In this document: piece after piece, positions 18,271-27,434 of the stretch
How the letters are laid out: the number at the start of each line of letters is the position of its first letter
How positions within the stretch are numbered: position 1 is the stretch's first letter
DNA from: Leucobacter luti
GTDB lineage: Bacteria; Actinomycetota; Actinomycetes; Actinomycetales; Microbacteriaceae
Length of the DNA: 64,000 bases
NCBI RefSeq assembly: GCF_019464495.1
Contig: NZ_CP080492.1
Span: forward strand, 1,798,001 to 1,862,000
Direction: 5' to 3'
The notes under the pieces: generated by a model
The model's database searches: none
Told to the model about the DNA's origin: nothing
Seen by the model: the letters and a program-made list of their open reading frames with translations, nothing else
Position numbers and translations under genes: made by a program

Positions 18271-19794
18271 ATGCCTACACCCCGCACTACTGCGTCCGAC
18301 GACGTTCCCACCGGAGCTGAATCCGGTGCCGGCCCGGCCGCGCTCCCCGACCCGTCCCAGTCGCGTGGCTTCTTCGGCCACCCGTGGGGACTCGCGAACC
18401 TCGCCGGCGTCGAGATGTGGGAGCGCTTCAGCTTCTACGGCATGCAGGCGTTGCTCGCCTACTACCTCTACTACTCGGTCACCGACGGCGGCCTCGGGCT
18501 CTCGCAGACCGCGGCGACCTCGATTGTGGGCGCGTACGGCGGGCTCGTGTACCTCTCGGCGGTGCTCGGCGGCTGGGTAGCCGACCGCGTGCTCGGGGCC
18601 GAGCGCACACTGCTCGCGGCAGCCTGCCTGATTATGGTGGGCCACATTGCCCTGGCCGTGCTGCCAGGCCTTGCGGGGCTTGCGGTTGGACTCGTGTGCG
18701 TGTCCCTCGGATCTGGATCGTTGAAGACGACAACGTCGACCGTGCTCGGTGACCTCTATGCGAAGACGGACCAGCGCCGCGACGCCGCATTCTCGATCTA
18801 CTACATGGGCGTCAACATCGGCGGCCTGCTCGGCCCGCTTGCCACGAGCGCACTCTGGGGCTGGCAGGGCTTCCACTGGGGCTTTGGGCTTGCCGCAATC
18901 GGCATGGCTGCTGGCCTGATCCAGTACATTGCGCTGCGCCGCCACACACGCAGCGCCGCAAGTGCCGCCCCGTCGAACCCGCTCTCGCCCCGCGAACGGC
19001 GCGTGTGGCTCCTGATCCTGGGTGTCGCACTCATCGTGATCGGTGCGACGGTCCTCGCAGGCTGGGTCACCGCGGAGAACCTCTCCGACATCGTCGTTGT
19101 GCTCATCATCATCGCCGTGATCACCCTGTTCGCCGTGATCCTGTCGAGCCGCGCGATCAATCGAGTTGAGCGCCGCCAAGTGACCTCATTCATCCCGTTG
19201 TTCCTCGCGTCCGCCGTGTTTTGGTCGCTGTTCCAGCAGCAGTTCACGGTGCTCGCGATTTACGCAGATCAGCGGTTGAACCGAGACCTCTTCGGGTGGG
19301 AGATGCCCCCGAGCATGGTGCAGTCGATCAATCCGATCTTCATCATCGTGCTCGCAGGAGTCTTCGCGGCAATGTGGGTGAAACTCGGCGATCGTCAGCC
19401 CAGCACACCAGTGAAGTTCGCGCTCGGCGCGGGAATCATGGGTATCGCGTTCCTGTGCTTCATCCCACTCGCAGGAAGCGCCAACGGGACGATCCCGCTG
19501 ATCGCGTTTGCCGGAATTCTGCTGCTGTTCACCATCGCCGAGCTGTGCCTGTCCCCCGTGGGCCAGTCACTTGCCACGAAGCTCGCACCGCGCGCTTTCC
19601 ACTCGCAGATGGTGGCGCTGTTCTTCCTCTCCATCTCGCTGGGTTCGGCGGCCTCCGGCTCGCTCTCGGCGTTCTACAACCCGAGCAACGAAGTGCCGTA
19701 CTTCCTGATCATCGGCGGCGCCTCGATCGTCGTGGCCGTCGCCTTGTTCCTCGCCCGCACGCCGATCCTTCGTCTGATGGAGGGGGTCCGGTAG
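18271..19794 (+). CDS. POT-family proton-coupled di/tripeptide transporter
   Basis: A 507-aa membrane carrier with about 14 helices that imports small peptides with protons. EMWERFSFYGMQALL is the E-x-x-E-R-F-x-Y-Y-type signature of helix 1, here with F in place of the first Tyr. GGWVADRVLG is the second family motif. LKTTTSTVLGDLY and the later LCLSPVGQSLATKLAP also match PTR2 proteins. An AAGGGGG site precedes the ATG. The gene stands alone; the preceding epimerase ends 31 bp upstream and readthrough is possible. No terminator is obvious before the convergent gene. Confidence 0.92.
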   Translation: MPTPRTTASDDVPTGAESGAGPAALPDPSQSRGFFGHPWGLANLAGVEMWERFSFYGMQALLAYYLYYSVTDGGLGLSQTAATSIVGAYGGLVYLSAVLGGWVADRVLGAERTLLAAACLIMVGHIALAVLPGLAGLAVGLVCVSLGSGSLKTTTSTVLGDLYAKTDQRRDAAFSIYYMGVNIGGLLGPLATSALWGWQGFHWGFGLAAIGMAAGLIQYIALRRHTRSAASAAPSNPLSPRERRVWLLILGVALIVIGATVLAGWVTAENLSDIVVVLIIIAVITLFAVILSSRAINRVERRQVTSFIPLFLASAVFWSLFQQQFTVLAIYADQRLNRDLFGWEMPPSMVQSINPIFIIVLAGVFAAMWVKLGDRQPSTPVKFALGAGIMGIAFLCFIPLAGSANGTIPLIAFAGILLLFTIAELCLSPVGQSLATKLAPRAFHSQMVALFFLSISLGSAASGSLSAFYNPSNEVPYFLIIGGASIVVAVALFLARTPILRLMEGVR

Positions 19795-19816
19795 CGTCCG
19801 GACCCCACGATCGCCG

Positions 19817-20226
19817 CTACCCCTCCAGTGCGGCGATCGCCTCGGGATCTGCTCCCGTCAGGAACTCCGTGAGGCGTTCGACCTCGCCGGTCTCCCCGAT
19901 CTGCTCAGCCCCGCGGCGAAGCGCGTAGAGCGCGCGCAGCACGCCTCGGTTCGGCTCGTGCGACCACGGCACCGGCCCAGCTCCACGCCACCCCGACTTG
20001 CGCAGCCGATCCAGCCCCGGTGGTACCCCACTCGCGCAAAGGCGTAGGCCTCGATCTCGCGGCCTTCGGCGTTCGCCGCGTCAGCCAGCTCCGCCCAGGC
20101 GAGCGGTGACTCAGGGTGTTCACGCACAACCTCTTCTGGAGTGCGCCCTGCGGCGAGCGCAGCCGTCACCTCCGGCTCGGGTGCGAGGAGTGTGGGTTCT
20201 GGTCCAAGAAGATTCTCACCGATCAT
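19817..20226 (-). pseudogene. DUF3151 family protein, frameshifted
   Basis: Start 20226 overlaps the upstream kinase stop as ATGA. The first 70 residues (LLGPEPTLLAPEP, then EAYAFARVGYHRG) match the small actinobacterial DUF3151 family. The frame then breaks at the CCCC run 20015-20018. Restoring one base gives LDRLRKSGWRGAGPVPW, then EPNRGVLRALYALRRGAEQI, and a normal end IAALEG with stop at 19817-19819, for a full-length 136-aa protein. Everything downstream of the break is intact, so either the lesion is very recent or it is a base-call error. The function is unknown; the family is usually chromosomal housekeeping-like. Confidence 0.85.
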
Positions 20227-21620
20227 GGCGCCAGTGTAGCGACCGGGGATCTCAGCGGCAGCCGAACCTCGATGGTGAAGCTCTCCTCGCCGCGCTGGTC
20301 GAGCCCCGCGCCGGTTCCAGGCCCGGATCGGGCATCCGCATCGGTTCCGGATCCGGACCCCGAGCGGGCATCGGTTCCGGATCCTGCTCCTGCGGCCGTG
20401 TGAGTGAGCACGGGGTCTGATCCGAGCACCCGCAGGGTCCCGCCGTGAGCCTGGGCCACCGCCGTTGCAATCGCGAGCCCGAGTCCGCTCCCGGTCTCCG
20501 CGCGCACCCGCCCACTCCCGCGCACGAACGGCTCATGGAGTCGCTCGCGGGTCTCGGGGTCGAGCGGTGCCGCCGCGTTCTGGATCCACAGCACCGATTC
20601 GCTGGACTCCCCGCCTCCCCCAGCGCCGGAGCCCGGCGCCCAGCGCAGCTGGACCGTGCTGCCGGCACGGCCGTGGCGAACCGCGTTGCCGAGGAGGTTG
20701 TCCAAGAGTCTGCCCATCAGCTCAGGATTGACCGGAACCGTGTGCGGCTCGACCTCCGCCACAATTTCCATGTCGCGCTCGGCCGCGCGGGCCCGGCTCC
20801 GCGCGAGCGGCTCCGCGAGCACGTCCGAGGCCCGGTGTCGCTCGTACTCGAGTGGCTGCACGCCGCCGATCCCCACCTGGGCGCGTGTGAGCTCCAGGAG
20901 CGCCTCACCCATGGCGATGCTGCGGCTGTTGACCTCGCGCAGCCGCTCAGCAACTGCACGGTACTCCGCGAGGCTCGGTTCTGGACCGTCGAGCAACATG
21001 TCGAGCATCGCCTTTTCGGTGGCGAGCGGGGTGCGGAGTTCGTGTGAGGCGTTCGCGGCGAAGAGCTGCTGCGCTCGAAACGCGCGCTCAAGCCGCTCGA
21101 GCATCTCGTCGAGAGTGTCTGAAAGGTCTGTCAGTTCGTCGCGGGGGCCACGCAAGGCAACCCGGCGATCGAGCCGGTTTGGCGTTGCAGAGCGCGCTGC
21201 TGCATTGATCTCGTGCAGTGGCGACAGCACGCGGCCCGCGAGCACCCACGCGGCAATCGAACCGAGCACCACAATTGCCACCAGCGCAATCGTCGACGAC
21301 CACAGCAGTGTGCCCAGCACGTCCGAGACATCTCGGATCTGGATCGCGGGCACCGTGGCCTGCATCCCCGTGAACCCGTCTGCGCGAAATGACGCGACCC
21401 CCGTGTCCGAGTACGAGAGGTTCGAGCTCGGAAACGCTCCGTCCACCGGATCCGCTGGGGCTGCCTGCATCACGGGAAGCGCCCAGTCGGGACCGTAGCG
21501 CATGAACAGGTTGAGCCCCGTGACGATGATCCCGCCTCCGAGCGCGACGAGCAGGGCAACACTGAGGGTGATGCGGGCACGGATGGTGAGCCAGAATCGG
21601 CCGCGCGCACGCCGGGTCAC
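20223..21620 (-). CDS. OmpR-pair sensor histidine kinase
   Basis: A 465-aa membrane kinase. TM1 (residues about 12-40), an extracytoplasmic stretch of about 75 residues, TM2 (about 108-130) and a HAMP linker precede ASHELRTPLATEKA, where His is the phosphoacceptor. LLDNLLGNAVRHG is the N-box. The G1 position reads IQNAAAPLDPE, so the usual glycines are alanines, while G2 (TGSGLGLAIATAVA) is normal. After G2 comes a low-complexity Gly/Ser/Asp/Ala insert of about 45 residues before the last strand. The gene follows its response regulator with a 4-bp overlap. It is divergent from a lipoprotein-ABC operon that it probably controls, in the manner of antimicrobial-peptide or envelope-stress systems. 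Confidence 0.9.
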   Translation of the reverse strand: MTRRARGRFWLTIRARITLSVALLVALGGGIIVTGLNLFMRYGPDWALPVMQAAPADPVDGAFPSSNLSYSDTGVASFRADGFTGMQATVPAIQIRDVSDVLGTLLWSSTIALVAIVVLGSIAAWVLAGRVLSPLHEINAAARSATPNRLDRRVALRGPRDELTDLSDTLDEMLERLERAFRAQQLFAANASHELRTPLATEKAMLDMLLDGPEPSLAEYRAVAERLREVNSRSIAMGEALLELTRAQVGIGGVQPLEYERHRASDVLAEPLARSRARAAERDMEIVAEVEPHTVPVNPELMGRLLDNLLGNAVRHGRAGSTVQLRWAPGSGAGGGGESSESVLWIQNAAAPLDPETRERLHEPFVRGSGRVRAETGSGLGLAIATAVAQAHGGTLRVLGSDPVLTHTAAGAGSGTDARSGSGSGTDADARSGPGTGAGLDQRGEESFTIEVRLPLRSPVATLAP

Positions 21621-22315
21621 GCGACAGTCCCTGCCGCGTCAGTGCCGAGCGACGCTGGGGCCCCCACGCGGTAGCCAACACCGGGAACCGTGTGGATGAT
21701 CCAGGGCTCCCCCATCCGCTTGCGCAGCGTCGAGATGGTGACCCGGATCGCGTTCGTAAATGGGTCGGCGTTTTCGTCCCACGCGCGCTCCAACAGCTGC
21801 TCGGCGCTGAGCACTCCGCCGTTCGCCTCGAGCAGTACGCGGAGCAGTGCGAACTCCTTGCGGCTCAGTCGCACATAGCGGCCATCGCGGAACACCTCGC
21901 GCCGGAACGGGTCAAGTGTCACGCCATTCGCTTCAAGCACGGGTGGCAGCGGCTGGGCATTGCGACGGTGCAGAGCTTGCAACCTGGCAATGAGCTCAGG
22001 AAAGTCGAACGGCTTGACGAGATAGTCGTCTGCTCCGAGTGCGAAGCCATCGACTTTGTCGTCAAGCAGGCCGGCTGCCGTGAGCATGAGGACGCGCGTG
22101 CCAGGCGCATTCGCGACCCCCCAGCGGCACACCTCATCACCGTGCATGCCGGGAAGATCCCGGTCGAGCAGCATCACGTCGTACTCCGTATGACCCAGGA
22201 TCTCAATGGCGCTCTCACCGTCCAGCGCGATATCCGCGGCAATCGAGGCCCGCCGCAGCACCGTCTGCACGGCCTCGGCAAGGTACGCCTCGTCCTCCAC
22301 TATCAATACCCGCAT
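21617..22315 (-). CDS. OmpR-family response regulator
   Basis: A 232-aa regulator. The receiver domain has acidic residues E7/D8, phosphoacceptor Asp51 in MLLDRDLPG, Thr/Ala in MLTAA and Lys in YLVKPFDFPEL. The C-terminal winged helix includes VRLSRKEFALLRVLLEANGG and RVTISTLRKRMG. It is the first gene of the regulator-kinase-DUF3151 run on the minus strand. It is divergent from the lipoprotein/adaptor/ABC operon across a 176-bp gap. It is a close paralogue of the regulator at 33159-33845; both share LDPFRREV and WDENADPFTNA. Confidence 0.93.
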   Translation of the reverse strand: MRVLIVEDEAYLAEAVQTVLRRASIAADIALDGESAIEILGHTEYDVMLLDRDLPGMHGDEVCRWGVANAPGTRVLMLTAAGLLDDKVDGFALGADDYLVKPFDFPELIARLQALHRRNAQPLPPVLEANGVTLDPFRREVFRDGRYVRLSRKEFALLRVLLEANGGVLSAEQLLERAWDENADPFTNAIRVTISTLRKRMGEPWIIHTVPGVGYRVGAPASLGTDAAGTVA

Positions 22316-22491
22316 GCCGGTTCCTTCACTCGCGATCCCTGCGGAGTGCGCCCCGCGGTGTTCCCACAGTCAAACACGGCGCACATAAGGAAATGATCTG
22401 TGTTTTCGCAGACGCCCCCGCAACCGCGGTCCCGGTGGACTTGATCACGGCAGCACCCGCCGCCGCTCCATTCCACAGAAGGAAGTCCCCC

Positions 22492-23010
22492 ATGACCTAC
22501 ACCACCCAGTTCCGTCGCAGCGTGCTCCTCGCTCTCCCCGTCGCAGCCCTGTTGCTTTCCGGCTGCACCGCTGCCGGCGGCGGCACAGACTCCGCAGCGA
22601 ACAAGTCTGAGCAGCAGACGGATCAGACCGCCGAGGCGTGGCACGTGAAATACGCGGGCTGCATGCAAGACGAGGGCCTCGACTACCCCGAGCCCGATCC
22701 GAACGCGAACGGCATGGTCGCCGCGATTGATATTGAAGCCTTGGGAGGCATGGACGCGTTCAGCGCTGCGGACAAGACCTGCCGCGGAAAAATCGGAGAT
22801 CCACCCCAGCCCACGGGCGAAGACGGGAAGCCGATCTCTGATGAGCAGATGCGCAAAGACTCGCTCGAGGTCACCGAGTGCCTGCGTGAGCAGGGCATTG
22901 ACGTAGAGGATCCCGGCACCACCGGCGGCATCACCATTGACGAGTCGATGTCCACAGAAGCGCTCGAGGCCTGTGGCCTCTCGGGTATGGCCACGAGCGT
23001 CGCAGAGTAA
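22492..23010 (+). CDS. Small secreted lipoprotein leading an ABC export operon
   Basis: A 172-aa protein from ATG 22492, which has an AGAAGGAAG ribosome site; a longer in-frame start at 22393 lacks one and would bury the signal. The lipobox LLSGC places the lipidated Cys at 25. The mature part has three further Cys, in AGCMQDEGLDYPEPDP, KTCRGK and TECLREQGIDVEDP. The repeated C-x(n)-G-(I/L)-D-x-x-(E/D)-P pattern suggests an internally duplicated ligand-binding unit. Such lipoproteins often precede adaptor plus MacB-like genes in actinobacteria. The adaptor gene begins 3 bp after the stop. Role unknown; possibly substrate sensing or delivery for the exporter. Confidence 0.8.
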   Translation: MTYTTQFRRSVLLALPVAALLLSGCTAAGGGTDSAANKSEQQTDQTAEAWHVKYAGCMQDEGLDYPEPDPNANGMVAAIDIEALGGMDAFSAADKTCRGKIGDPPQPTGEDGKPISDEQMRKDSLEVTECLREQGIDVEDPGTTGGITIDESMSTEALEACGLSGMATSVAE

Positions 23011-23013
23011 GCG

Positions 23014-24078
23014 ATGCGGAAAATCTGGATCGTCGCCGCAGCCGCAGTCGCCGTCGCAGGGCTCGCGACAACCGGTTTCGTCCTGCTGCGCCCGGCCGCG
23101 GCACCTGCGGCAGAGAAACCCCCGCCGCGCAACACGGCGGAGATCGTCCGCGGCGACCTCTCTGAGCAGACCCTCGTGCAGGGCGCGCTCGGCCACACCG
23201 GAGAGCGCACAATCTCAGGCGGGGCTGGCACGCTGACCTCGCTCGCGGCTGCCGGATCAACTGTGGCCGTCGGCGGAGAGCTCTTCGCGGTCGATAACGT
23301 GCCCGTGGTGCTCTTCTCCGGCTCGCTCCCGCAGTGGCGCGACTTCGCGCTCGGCATGTCAAACGGCCCTGACGTGCAGCAGCTCGAAGCATCTCTCGCC
23401 GAGCTGGGGTATTTCTGGGCAGACGCCGACGAGGTGTTTGATGAGAACACGCGGGTCGGGATCCGGCTCTGGCAGGAGGGCACCGGGCGCACGGTGACCG
23501 GCGAGATCGGCTTGGGTGAGATTCACTTCGCCCCCGGCCCACTGCGCGTCGCCGCAGCGGAACTCGCGACCGGCGCTCCCACCGCACCGGGCACCGCGAT
23601 CCTGCGCGTCACGGATCTCGGGAAAAGCGTGACCGTGAACCTCAAGCTTGCCCAGCAAAAACTCGCCGTGGTGGGCGCCGCGGTTGAGATCGAACTGCCA
23701 GGCGGCACGAAGACGGCCGGCACCATCACCGCGGTCGAGCCCCCGCGCGAGCCCGAGAAAGACGCACAGGGCGGCGGGGACACCCCGCCCGTCGTGCCCG
23801 TCACCGTCACTCTCGATGATCCGGATGCCGCCGCAACGATCGACCGCGCCACGGTCCGGGTGTCGTTCACGAGTGAGACACGTGAAAATGTGCTCTCGGT
23901 TCCCGTCGGTGCCCTGCTCGCGCTCCCGGGCGGGGGCTACGGCGTCGAGGTTGTGCAGTCTGGGAAACGGGCGACCCGGCAGGTACCGGTTGAGACCGGT
24001 CTGTTCGCCGGCGGTCTCGTCGAGGTCTCGGGTGAGGGCATCGACGGCGGCACCGTCGTCGTGGTGGCGGAGTCATGA
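23014..24078 (+). CDS. HlyD/MacA-like membrane-fusion adaptor with peptidoglycan-binding domain
   Basis: A 354-aa protein with one N-terminal membrane helix (residues about 4-27). It has a lipoyl-like beta segment (LSEQTLVQGALGHTGER, then LAAAGSTVAVGGELF). A peptidoglycan-binding helical domain follows near residues 115-165 (GPDVQQLEASLAELGYF, then RVGIRLWQEGTG). A C-terminal beta-barrel (LSVPVGALLALPGGG) ends the protein. This layout is the Gram-positive version of the MacA adaptor in a MacB-type pump, linking the permease to the wall. Its stop overlaps the ATPase start by 4 bp. There is no outer-membrane partner, as expected for a monoderm. Confidence 0.85.
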   Translation: MRKIWIVAAAAVAVAGLATTGFVLLRPAAAPAAEKPPPRNTAEIVRGDLSEQTLVQGALGHTGERTISGGAGTLTSLAAAGSTVAVGGELFAVDNVPVVLFSGSLPQWRDFALGMSNGPDVQQLEASLAELGYFWADADEVFDENTRVGIRLWQEGTGRTVTGEIGLGEIHFAPGPLRVAAAELATGAPTAPGTAILRVTDLGKSVTVNLKLAQQKLAVVGAAVEIELPGGTKTAGTITAVEPPREPEKDAQGGGDTPPVVPVTVTLDDPDAAATIDRATVRVSFTSETRENVLSVPVGALLALPGGGYGVEVVQSGKRATRQVPVETGLFAGGLVEVSGEGIDGGTVVVVAES

Positions 24079-24761
24079 TCGCGCTGGAGGGGATCACACG
24101 CAGCTTTGGGAGCCCGCCGACCGACGTGCTGCGCGGCATCGATCTGCGCGTTTTACCAGGCGAGTTTCTCGGGATTGTCGGGCCGTCGGGCTCCGGCAAA
24201 TCGACTCTGCTCAACATCCTCGGCACACTCGATCGGCCAACGTCCGGCAGCGTGCGGATCGCGGGGCACGATGTCGGTGCGCTCAGCGACAACGCGCTCG
24301 CCGATGTGCGCGGCCACCACATCGGCTTCGTATTCCAGCAGTTCCACCTCACCGATGGCCGCTCTGCGCTGGAGAACGTGAGTGACGGGCTGCTGTATCG
24401 CGGCGCGTCTCGCGCAGCGCGGCGGCGTGCGGCAACCGAGGCGCTGGAGCGGGTCGGGCTCGGGCACCGCCTGCGCCATCGGCCGCACGAGCTCTCCGGC
24501 GGCGAGCGGCAGCGGGTGGCGATCGCCAGGGCCACCGTGGGGCAGCCGCTCATCCTCCTCGCGGATGAGCCGACTGGGAACCTCGATCAGGCCGCTGGTG
24601 CCAGCGTCATGGACCTGCTGCATCAGCTCAACGGTGACGGCACGACGATCGTCATGATTACCCACGACCGCGAGCTCGCGTCCTCGCTACCACGCCGCGT
24701 ACGCGTGATCGATGGCCGGCTCCAGGACGACGGGCACCACGAAGAGGGAGCGCACGAATGA
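24075..24761 (+). CDS. MacB/LolD-type ABC transporter ATPase
   Basis: A 228-aa nucleotide-binding subunit. It has Walker A GPSGSGKSTLLNILGTLDRP, Q-loop FVFQQFHL, signature LSGGERQRVAIARA, Walker B LILLADEPTGNLD and switch His in MITHDRELA. The TLDRPTSG spacer is characteristic of MacB/LolD-type proteins. Four-base overlaps on both sides tie it to the adaptor and permease genes. With them it should power extrusion, or envelope signalling, of peptides or antibiotics. Confidence 0.94.
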   Translation: MIALEGITRSFGSPPTDVLRGIDLRVLPGEFLGIVGPSGSGKSTLLNILGTLDRPTSGSVRIAGHDVGALSDNALADVRGHHIGFVFQQFHLTDGRSALENVSDGLLYRGASRAARRRAATEALERVGLGHRLRHRPHELSGGERQRVAIARATVGQPLILLADEPTGNLDQAAGASVMDLLHQLNGDGTTIVMITHDRELASSLPRRVRVIDGRLQDDGHHEEGAHE

Positions 24762-25963
24762 CCCCCACCCCAGCAGGAATGCCGCCGCGCTCGCGGTTGC
24801 GACTGACAGATTTGCTCGCGCTCAGCACCTCGGGGCTCCGCTCCAGGCCGCTGCGCGCGATCCTCTCAGCGCTCGGCATCGCGATCGGGATCGCAGCGAT
24901 GGTCGCTGTCCTTGGCATCTCCGCATCGAGCCAAGCAAAACTGCAGCAGCAGCTCGACGCGCTCGGCACGAACCTGTTGACCGTCGAGTCGGGCACCGAC
25001 CTGTTCGGGCGGGAAACTCCGCTGCCGACCGACGCGACCGGGCGGGTGCAGCGCATCGCCGGTGTGCTCGAGGCTGCCGGCGCAGGCGAGGTGCCAGACA
25101 CGCGCGTCTACCGCAGCAACCTGATTCCGGCCGCGCGCAGTGGCGGGCTCTCCGTGCGCGCGGCCGACCTCGAGCTGCGCTCAGCGCTCGCGGCCGAGCT
25201 CCGCGCCGGCGCATGGTTCACTGAGGCAACCGCGGCGTTCCCCACGGTCGTGCTCGGATCGGCCGCGGCGCAGCAGCTGGGGATCGAGCGGCCCGGCTCC
25301 CTGATCTGGCTCGGAGATCAGCAGTTCTCGGTGATCGGGATCCTGGACCCCGTTGTGCTCGCGCCAGAGCTCGACACCGCGGCGCTGGTCAGCTCCGCGG
25401 TCGCGCAGGAGCGGCTCGGCTTCGACGGCGCGCTCACCCGGCTCTACGTCAGGGCAGCGGAGGACGCCGTGCCGAAGACGCGGGAGCTGCTGCCGCAGAC
25501 GCTCGGCCCGGAACAGCCAGAGGCCGTGAAAGTTTCGCGGCCCTCAGACGCGCTCGCAGCGAAGGGCGCGGCGGACGAGACGTTCACCGGATTGCTGCTC
25601 GGTCTGGGCTCGCTCGGCCTGCTCGTGGGAGGGATCGGAGTGGCAAACACGATGATCATTTCCGTCATGGAACGCCGCCAGGAGATCGGTCTTCGGCGTG
25701 CAATTGGCGCCAGGCGCGCACACATTCGGCGTCAGTTCCTCGGCGAGGCGCTCGTGCTTTCCGCACTGGGCGGCGTCTTTGGGGCCGGTCTCGGCGCGTT
25801 GATCACGCTCGCGTTCGCGGGAGCCAATGGCTGGCCGTTTGCCCTGCCGCTCCTGGTCCCGGGCGCAGCCGTCGGCGCCACACTCGTCGTGGGTGCACTC
25901 GCAGGGCTGTCCCCAGCGTGGCGAGCTGCCAGGGTGTCCCCGACGGCCGCGCTCAGCGGATAG
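24758..25963 (+). CDS. MacB/FtsX-type ABC transporter permease
   Basis: A 401-aa permease with TM1 near residues 28-50 (ILSALGIAIGIAAMVAVLGI), a large extracytoplasmic MacB-PCD domain (about 50-270) and three C-terminal helices. The FtsX-type motif ERRQEIGLRRAIGARRAHIRRQF lies before TM3. It is the last gene of the four-gene lipoprotein/adaptor/ATPase/permease operon. No terminator is obvious in the 17 bp to the convergent lipoprotein gene. Confidence 0.93.
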   Translation: MTPTPAGMPPRSRLRLTDLLALSTSGLRSRPLRAILSALGIAIGIAAMVAVLGISASSQAKLQQQLDALGTNLLTVESGTDLFGRETPLPTDATGRVQRIAGVLEAAGAGEVPDTRVYRSNLIPAARSGGLSVRAADLELRSALAAELRAGAWFTEATAAFPTVVLGSAAAQQLGIERPGSLIWLGDQQFSVIGILDPVVLAPELDTAALVSSAVAQERLGFDGALTRLYVRAAEDAVPKTRELLPQTLGPEQPEAVKVSRPSDALAAKGAADETFTGLLLGLGSLGLLVGGIGVANTMIISVMERRQEIGLRRAIGARRAHIRRQFLGEALVLSALGGVFGAGLGALITLAFAGANGWPFALPLLVPGAAVGATLVVGALAGLSPAWRAARVSPTAALSG

Positions 25964-25980
25964 TGTCCGAGCGCTGAGGG

Positions 25981-26721
25981 CTACGCGATCCGGAACGAGG
26001 CCAGAGTGCGCACGAGCAGCGCGTAGTCCTCAGTCTGCATGTACGCGCGCGCCTCATCCATCGATCCAAATAGCCACTGCGCCTGCGGATCAGAGGTGTC
26101 GACCTGCACCTTGGTCGCGAACGCCGTGAGGCCACCATCCGTGTGCAGCATGTTGTAGTACATACAGGACTGCGGCGGCACGTCATCGGCGAGGGACAGG
26201 CTCGCGATGACGCCCTCCGCGACCTGGGCCGCGCGGAACACCACCCGAGGCGCGACGAGCTGGGTGACCCCGTCAGGTGCGGCAACGTAGCCGGGGATCT
26301 CGACGGGCTGAGAGTCCAGCTCTTCGACGATCTGCTGCGGCAGCTCGCCGCACGCACCTCCGAGACCCTGCAGCGCGTTGGCGAAGTAGAGCCGCTGCAC
26401 CCCTGCCGGGTCGAACACCCCGAACTGCACGATGCCCATGTCGTTCGGGGTGCCGATGTCCTCGACTTCCCAGCCTGGCGGCACCTCGAACGACTGCGAC
26501 ATGCGCACATCGGTGAAGCGTTCCCAGGGTTCCGGGGTCGGCGTCGGCGTGGGCGTCGGAGTCGCCGTTGGTGTGGGCGTTGCCGTCGGGCTCGGCGTCG
26601 GCTTCGCCGTCGCGGTCGGCTTGGGATCCGGGGTCGTCGGCTCAGGCGCGCAGGCGCTGAGCCCGAGCATCCCGATCGAGAGCACTGCCGCCGCAAGGAG
26701 CGGAGCGATCCGTGTCTTCAT
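25981..26721 (-). CDS. Secreted lipoprotein with Pro/Thr-rich linker, unknown function
   Basis: A 246-aa protein not recognised as a named family. The lipobox LSAC gives a lipidated Cys24. Residues about 28-65 are a P-T/A dipeptide-repeat linker that probably spans the wall. The folded domain (about 70-246) begins WERFTDVRMSQSFEVPPGW and contains paired Cys (GACGEL and QSCMYY), likely a disulfide outside the cell. Direct repeats of GTCGGCGTCGGCGTGGG type in the linker make the DNA locally repetitive (26530-26630). It is convergent with the ABC permease gene and monocistronic. Confidence 0.75.
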   Translation of the reverse strand: MKTRIAPLLAAAVLSIGMLGLSACAPEPTTPDPKPTATAKPTPSPTATPTPTATPTPTPTPTPEPWERFTDVRMSQSFEVPPGWEVEDIGTPNDMGIVQFGVFDPAGVQRLYFANALQGLGGACGELPQQIVEELDSQPVEIPGYVAAPDGVTQLVAPRVVFRAAQVAEGVIASLSLADDVPPQSCMYYNMLHTDGGLTAFATKVQVDTSDPQAQWLFGSMDEARAYMQTEDYALLVRTLASFRIA

Positions 26722-26783
26722 GAGTTCCCCATTTCCCTGGCCACCGCCATCGCAGAACGTGCGCTGCGGAACAGCTGCCGCGT

Positions 26784-27272
26784 CTAGCGGTAGTTCACAA
26801 ACTGCAGCGCAACGTCGATATCGGCGCCTTTGAGCAGCGCCATCGTCGCCTGCAGATCATCGCGGCTCTTGGAGGAGACCCGCAGTTCATCGCCCTGGAT
26901 CTGCGACTTCACACTCTTGGGTCCCTCATCGCGGATCAGCTTGTTCAGCTTCTTCGCGGTGGCCTGGTCGATGCCCTCTTTGAGCTTCGACTCGATGCGG
27001 TATTCCTTGCCGCTCGGGTAGGGCTCGCCGGTTTCGAGCGACTTCAGCGAGAGCGAGCGCTTGATGAACTTGGACTGGAGCACATCGAGCACCGCATTCG
27101 CGCGCTCCTCGGTGTTCGCCTTTATCAGGATCGTCTCACCACTCAGGGAGATGTCCGCACCCACACCCTTGAAGTCGTAGCGCTGCTCGACCTCCTTGCG
27201 GGCCTGGTTAATCGCGTTCTCGACCTCCATGGAATCGATCTTGCTCACCACGTCAAACGAAGAATCAGCCAT
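26784..27272 (-). CDS. YajQ-family nucleotide-binding protein
   Basis: A 162-aa protein starting at [11 protein letters not shown]; the frame is open further upstream but that part is noise. [38 protein letters not shown] and the end ALQFVNYR are the conserved blocks of the UPF0234/YajQ family. Members bind nucleotides or cyclic di-GMP in some species and tRNA-like ligands in others. The protein is cytosolic, with two RRM-like halves. The specific role here is unknown. Confidence 0.93.
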   Translation of the reverse strand: MADSSFDVVSKIDSMEVENAINQARKEVEQRYDFKGVGADISLSGETILIKANTEERANAVLDVLQSKFIKRSLSLKSLETGEPYPSGKEYRIESKLKEGIDQATAKKLNKLIRDEGPKSVKSQIQGDELRVSSKSRDDLQATMALLKGADIDVALQFVNYR

Positions 27273-27434
27273 GCCCTCAGCATACCGATCCCGCGCGGCC
27301 ACGGTTCCTAATAGATGGAATAACTGGAGTGAATATGTTGCTACACTCTTCGTTGGCCCGCGCCGTACCACGACCATCAGCGCCGACCCGCCATCGCACC
27401 AATCGCTCCACCCCGTTCGAAGGATCCAGCTCGT

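Noticed and set aside
26530..26640. Possible CRISPR or minisatellite
   Set aside because: The repetition is explained by the Pro-Thr codon repeats of the lipoprotein linker; there are no spacers.
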